Source: Chionis minor (taxonomy: Eukaryota > Chordata > Aves > Charadriiformes > Chionididae). Taken from it: a stretch of 64,000 nt of DNA. The notes under the pieces are model-generated. The model saw nothing but the letters and a program-made list of their open reading frames with translations. It had not been told where the DNA came from and ran no database searches. The stretch covers positions 682,001-746,000 of the forward strand of contig VZSF01009842.1 of assembly GCA_013398295.1 (NCBI GenBank), read 5' to 3'. Shown here piece by piece: positions 61,401-64,000 of the stretch (positions are counted from its first letter, which is position 1; every line of letters starts with the position of its first letter). The position numbers were made by a program, and so were the translations under genes.

Positions 61401-62559
61401 ATCCATAGCAGAAAATCCTTGGTTATTAACCACCTTGGCTTTAGCATTTCTCTCATTGTACACTGACATCCTGGCTCCCCAGCTCTCAAGCGGGACACTA
61501 ATTATACTTACCGCTAAGAGCTGAGCCAGCATTTGGAAAGGCGCTGGGGCTGACCAGCACACTCACCCCACTCTGGACAACAGCCAGGCAGGGACAGTGC
61601 TGCAGCCCGTGCTCTGGTGCCAGATGGGGAAAGAAGGGAAGACCTGTGTCCTTGCAGGACCTTGTGCTGCCAGAGCCTTCTACCTATCCACCATGTGCAG
61701 ATTGGAGACAGGAGGTCATCTCCTGGCATCGCTGAATAAACCATGGAAGCAGCAGGCTCAGCCCAGCCATGCTGCAGCATCACTATCATTGCCTCCAACG
61801 CTGCCTAAGGAACCAAGTACATGCTTCTTGCAGAGCTCCCAGGATACATCCACGTACCCGGTGTATATGGGCTGAGCATATGGGCCATCAGGACCTATCT
61901 ATGTACTTGGTGTCATACATCACTGGCTGAAAACCAGGGAAGACTGTCATGACATTTTCTTCTCTGTTTCCACCAGTGTTTGGACAACATTCCCAAGCTG
62001 GGACCAGTGTGCCCATGTTGAAAACCATACTCAAAGCATCTTTCCCTGCTTGGCTCCTGTGTCACACATATGGCCCATTTTACACACAAAGGCAGAGAAG
62101 CAGAAGAGCTGCAACTTCAGGGTCAGAAGTTTAGCACTGCTTCCACTGAGATGGAGGGGTTTGTGACACTCAAATGATATATAGGTGGCAATTTTCTCCA
62201 GGAAGGATGAGAAAAGGAGAGACAAAGCAATACAATTTCTGTCCCAGAGACCTGAAGAAGTCTTAAACCTCTGCTCAGTCAGAAGCACTATGAGCTACAC
62301 CACACAAAATCACTGCTTCACCAAAACAGCCTGCAATCAATAATACAACAGCCTGCTCTTCCAGTCAAATTCAAAGGAGCTGGAAAGGGGACAAGAGGAA
62401 AATCTTGTAGAGGGTATCTGCCAGGGGGAGATGGCCAGCGAGGAACACTGACCTGTAGGAGCAGCTCGCCCTCCAGTACCGCTGCCGAGCCTGGAGCTGG
62501 TCGATTCCTGCAGTCTCCATCCCCCTGTGTCTCTTTGGCACCATGATTCTTTAGAGCAA
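49261..62559 (-). CDS. AHR: Aryl hydrocarbon receptor, probable AHR1B/AHR2-type paralogue (5' end outside window)
   Basis: This is a ligand-activated bHLH-PAS transcription factor. In the family it is held in the cytosol by HSP90, binds dioxin-like and indole ligands through PAS-B, and pairs with ARNT on xenobiotic response elements. Nine coding exons join in phase (minus): 62559-62453, 57139-57050, 56074-55951, 55689-55559, 54157-53955, 53834-53725, 53398-53257, 52560-50949, 49416-49261. They give 890 residues and a stop. PAS-A spans the first four of these exons, PAS-B the next three, and a ~590-residue transactivation region the last two. Every junction has GT/AG ends and there are no stops or frameshifts, so the gene looks functional. 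The bHLH and start (about 80-90 residues in the family) lie past 64000. The transactivation region has [16 protein letters not shown] and [14 protein letters not shown], unlike AHR1, which is why an AHR1B/AHR2 identity is favoured. Confidence 0.93.
49417..50948 (-). other. AHR last intron
   Basis: 1.5-kb intron between the large transactivation exon and the terminal exon. No repeat family recognised. Contains the 70-codon read-through of the upstream exon (to 50733). Confidence 0.75.
50949..52560 (-). CDS. AHR: AHR large exon: transactivation domain
   Basis: 1612 nt, beginning after acceptor CCCTGCAG with the last base of a split Leu codon, then [19 protein letters not shown], which matches the conserved post-PAS-B block. 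It continues with NPSS-like DPSSLLGAV, acidic helices ([27 protein letters not shown]) and a long Gln/Pro/Ser-rich part, ending QESRHR at donor GTAAGG (50948-50943). The open frame runs on past this donor for 70 codons to 50733. That extension is intron, since a conserved terminal exon is found at 49416. Confidence 0.92.
52689..52763. repeat. CA-rich / ACATA simple repeat in AHR intron
   Basis: Imperfect (CA)n and (ACATA)n sequence, CACACACATGTACATTTAC and onward, in the 696-bp intron upstream (minus sense) of the large AHR exon. Confidence 0.9.
53257..53398 (-). CDS. AHR: AHR exon: end of PAS-B
   Basis: 142 nt, acceptor CTGACAG, donor GTAAGT. Reads [19 protein letters not shown], then [20 protein letters not shown] and IIVTQRPLL. 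The Val in IIVTQRP sits where mouse has Ala375, human Val381 and chicken AHR1 Ser380 (positions from memory). This is the end of the ligand-binding domain. Confidence 0.95.
53725..53834 (-). CDS. AHR: AHR exon: PAS-B core
   Basis: 110 nt, acceptor CCACAG, donor GTAAGA. Reads [12 protein letters not shown], then [21 protein letters not shown]. The Ile in QFIHAAD is at the position that, from memory, corresponds to chicken AHR1 residue 324, one of two residues tied to avian dioxin sensitivity. Confidence 0.95.
53955..54157 (-). CDS. AHR: AHR exon: inter-PAS and first half of PAS-B
   Basis: 203 nt, acceptor TTCCCAG after a long pyrimidine tract. Reads [33 protein letters not shown] and [17 protein letters not shown], ending in a split Lys codon at donor GTGAGC. 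This is the start of the ligand-binding and HSP90-binding PAS-B domain. Confidence 0.95.
54823..55394 (+). mobile_element. Solo LTR of an ERVL-type endogenous retrovirus, with target-site duplication
   Basis: 572 bp, from CGTCATGGTTTTGGC (TG start mutated to CG) to GGTTAAAGCATGACA. Its ends form the short inverted repeat TGTCATGS...ATGACA. It is flanked by the 5-bp direct repeat ACAGC (54818-54822 and 55395-55399). Inside lie ATTCCATGCCATGTGACATCATGC, a TATA box at 55069-55074, and the poly(A) signal ATTAAA at 55259-55264, in the right order for plus orientation. No internal gag or pol is present, so it is a recombined solo LTR. It sits in the AHR intron between 54157 and 55559, antisense to AHR. 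Confidence 0.92.
55559..55689 (-). CDS. AHR: AHR exon: end of PAS-A
   Basis: 131 nt, acceptor CTACAG, beginning with GG that completes the split Gly. Reads [18 protein letters not shown] then [11 protein letters not shown] before donor GTGAGT. The PPENS and [10 protein letters not shown] blocks are invariant in AHR proteins. Confidence 0.94.
55951..56074 (-). CDS. AHR: AHR exon: PAS-A, second part
   Basis: 124 nt, starting in phase 0 with [20 protein letters not shown] and continuing to [11 protein letters not shown], then a variable loop ending in the split Gly codon GAAG before donor GTAAAT. The loop after the NPP is the variable segment between PAS-A strands seen in all AHRs. Confidence 0.93.
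56075..57049 (-). other. AHR intron within PAS-A
   Basis: About 1 kb with no recognised repeat or exon. Confidence 0.7.
57050..57139 (-). CDS. AHR: AHR exon: PAS-A core
   Basis: Exactly 90 nt, 30 codons, phase 0 at both ends. Reads [17 protein letters not shown] then [13 protein letters not shown], near identical to the family in the first PAS beta strands and helix. Acceptor CCCTAG, donor GTTGGT (weaker than usual). A 5.3-kb intron separates it from the upstream exon. Confidence 0.93.
58039..58617 (-). mobile_element. Probable endogenous retrovirus LTR, minus orientation
   Basis: About 579 bp with TGTA...TACA ends. Read on the minus strand it carries TATAAA at 58161-58156 and AATAAA at 58078-58073, followed by TGGAGTCTTACA at the end, the layout of a U3-R-U5 LTR. 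A CG-rich leader-like patch lies around 58280-58345. No clear target-site duplication flanks these ends (CTGGTG on one side, TCACAC on the other), so the borders may be off by some bases or the site has decayed. It lies in an AHR intron in the same sense as the gene. The family is not assigned. Confidence 0.6.
59403..59419. repeat. (CT)n microsatellite
   Basis: Short near-perfect CT dinucleotide run in the long AHR intron. Confidence 0.9.
62453..62559 (-). CDS. AHR: AHR exon: bHLH-PAS linker and start of PAS-A
   Basis: Acceptor GTGCAG, first bases TT completing a Val codon (phase 1), then [16 protein letters not shown], a divergent linker, and the PAS-A start EGELLLQ just before donor GTCAGT. 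In the known AHR the same exon begins VALKS and ends EGEFLLQ. The 107-nt length fits 35 codons plus two bases. This is the most 5' exon found. The preceding bHLH exon was searched for up to 64000 and not seen. Confidence 0.88.
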
Positions 62560-64000
62560 CTGCACAAAGCAAAGCGAAGGGATTTCAGTGCTGCAGTAAC
62601 ACACACAAGTCACCACCACAAACGTCCAAAATGTGGACCTGGCTGCAAGGCTGGACAATGCACTGCCAAGGGAGACTGTAATGTACTGCCAGCCCTTTGC
62701 TTCACCCCTCAAAAGAGTTGATTTTAACAGGACATTTTACACCCACCCAATACTGTCAACTACTTCCCCNGCCTTTAACAGTCTACAAGAGCAGTTAAAG
62801 CCAGGGAGCAGACAGGCATCAGCAGAATAACTACAAGGCCCTGCATTTATCAGCAAGCACCTGCAGCCAGTAGCACAAAAGGACATGTTTAGTGAGCTCA
62901 CCAGCTGGAATTCTCTCTTATCATTTAGTAATAGCGACCATGCAGGTCCTCAGTCCCTATGTGGGCACAGGGTCAATGCCTCACACCACTCCTTGCAGAC
63001 AGCAAGAGCCAGCCCTTGGTGCCACACCAGGCACACCCCGCCGGCTCTTGGGGCATGGCAGCAGCTCTGTTCTTGCTGGGGGAGCCACTGCACCCAGCAT
63101 TTCTTTGCAATGCTGAATAGATCAGATCACGCACGCTCTCGCTCTGTGAAGGACTGCTGACCAACAGCAGCAGAAGTCTGCCCTATGCAAAAGGCATTGC
63201 AGCAAACCCCACGCTCTTCCAGGATAAGGAACATGCCATTTTGAAGAGTGCGATCCAGATAGTCCAGTTGACAGCGTCTCGTTACAGTTCAGCAACATAA
63301 GCGGGTTTTATTCAATCTAATTAAGGCAAGCCACAGCTCACAGTGGGAGAAAAGCATACACATGGATACAAATGTAGACACCCAAGATCGCAGGCAACCT
63401 AACAGCGATCAGTGAACAATAAATATAAGGAAATCCATCACTCAGTTTAACTAGAAGATTTGCCTGTACATTTTGTACTGTGCTCCCCAAGAGAACAACC
63501 CAGGGATATTTTAGGGTAGATAATATTTAAAGAGTAAGATGACAACAGGCCTGTGTATGGCAGGCCTGTCCAGGAGATAGGGGAGAATGTAACAAAGGCA
63601 TGAAGCTTCCCGCAAGCACTGCAAGGACAGAAGGTGGCATTTGGCTGCTGATATACCAGCTGCCCCTACCAGTACTTGGGAGGAAAGGTGTGAGGCACCA
63701 GCAGCAGCTACCACTGCAGTTTGCCCTTGCTCCTGCTCAGAGAGAGCAAAACCTCTTTTGAAATTGCTTTTCCTGGCTCCTGTGCTACATGTGCCAAGAA
63801 GCTGCCATGCTTAGATGTGATGGGAGCTTGAAGTGGACCCTGGAAGTAATTTAACACCCCATATAGCTGTCAGCGGGAGCAAAGCCATAAGCCGAAACAG
63901 AGCAGCAAGTCAGAAGGCACCAGCCACCAGTGCCTAAACAAAACCAGGCCCTGTAACATTTGGCTCGCCTTGTGCTTTGCCAAAGCAGCTGCTGAAACTC
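62560..64000 (-). other. AHR upstream intron, partial
   Basis: Upstream, in gene sense, of the first exon found. No frame encodes a basic helix-loop-helix, so the bHLH exon is beyond the window. A single N is at 62770. Confidence 0.7.

Larger units (their letters stand above)
57140..62452 (-). other. Long AHR intron (5.3 kb)
   Basis: Separates the 107-nt linker exon from the PAS-A core exon. It contains the LTR at 58039-58617, a short CT microsatellite at 59403-59419, and otherwise no recognised element. No extra coding exon was found. Confidence 0.75.

Noticed and set aside
62560..64000. AHR bHLH exon
   Set aside because: All frames were read for a basic-helix-loop-helix pattern before the linker exon. 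None is present, so it must lie beyond the window.

Overview
The window is vertebrate nuclear DNA, almost certainly from a bird. The evidence is four to five CR1 retroposons with the avian 3' tail (imperfect ATTCTATGATTCT-type octamers), ERVL-type and other LTRs of the avian kind, low gene density with small introns, and decayed copies of the bird-expanded maestro HEAT-like (MROH) family. Three isolated N bases (10873, 19154, 62770) mark it as a draft assembly. The first ~28 kb is GC-rich. From ~28.4 kb to ~46 kb it is clearly more AT-rich.

The one confidently identified gene is an aryl hydrocarbon receptor (AHR) on the minus strand. Nine coding exons (49261-62559) can be joined with canonical GT/AG sites and consistent phases. 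They encode 890 residues, from the end of the bHLH-PAS linker through PAS-A, PAS-B and the transactivation domain to an alternative-looking but conserved terminal exon. The bHLH exon(s) and promoter lie beyond base 64000. The transactivation region differs strongly from classical AHR1, so this is probably an AHR1B/AHR2-type paralogue. A plausible poly(A) signal lies at 47535-47540. Two LTRs sit in its introns: 54823-55394 (with a 5-bp target-site duplication) and 58039-58617.

Region by region: 1-10 kb is non-coding with a pair of ~430-bp locally duplicated segments (about 781-1236 and 3980-4405), one CR1 and a 39-bp poly(A) tract. At 10.08-10.9 kb there is a CpG island with the start of a second minus-strand gene: an 11-nt first coding exon and a 68-nt second exon together encode a clean signal peptide. 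The rest of that gene was not recognised. 11-23 kb shows nothing convincing. 23.2-28.4 kb holds two minus-strand MROH pseudogene copies in tandem, one with at least five recognisable exons, two stops and a frameshift, the other an internally deleted derivative with a 26-bp minisatellite. 28.4-36 kb is AT-rich with a few orphan ORFs. 36.2-37.9 kb is a cluster of CR1 / ERVL-LTR fragment / CR1. 38-47.5 kb is non-coding with one CR1 and a possible orphan transmembrane exon. 47.5-64 kb is AHR.

No tRNA, rRNA, CRISPR array or bacterial-type feature was seen. Exon boundaries and translations were read by eye. Family assignments rest on remembered protein families, not on searches.
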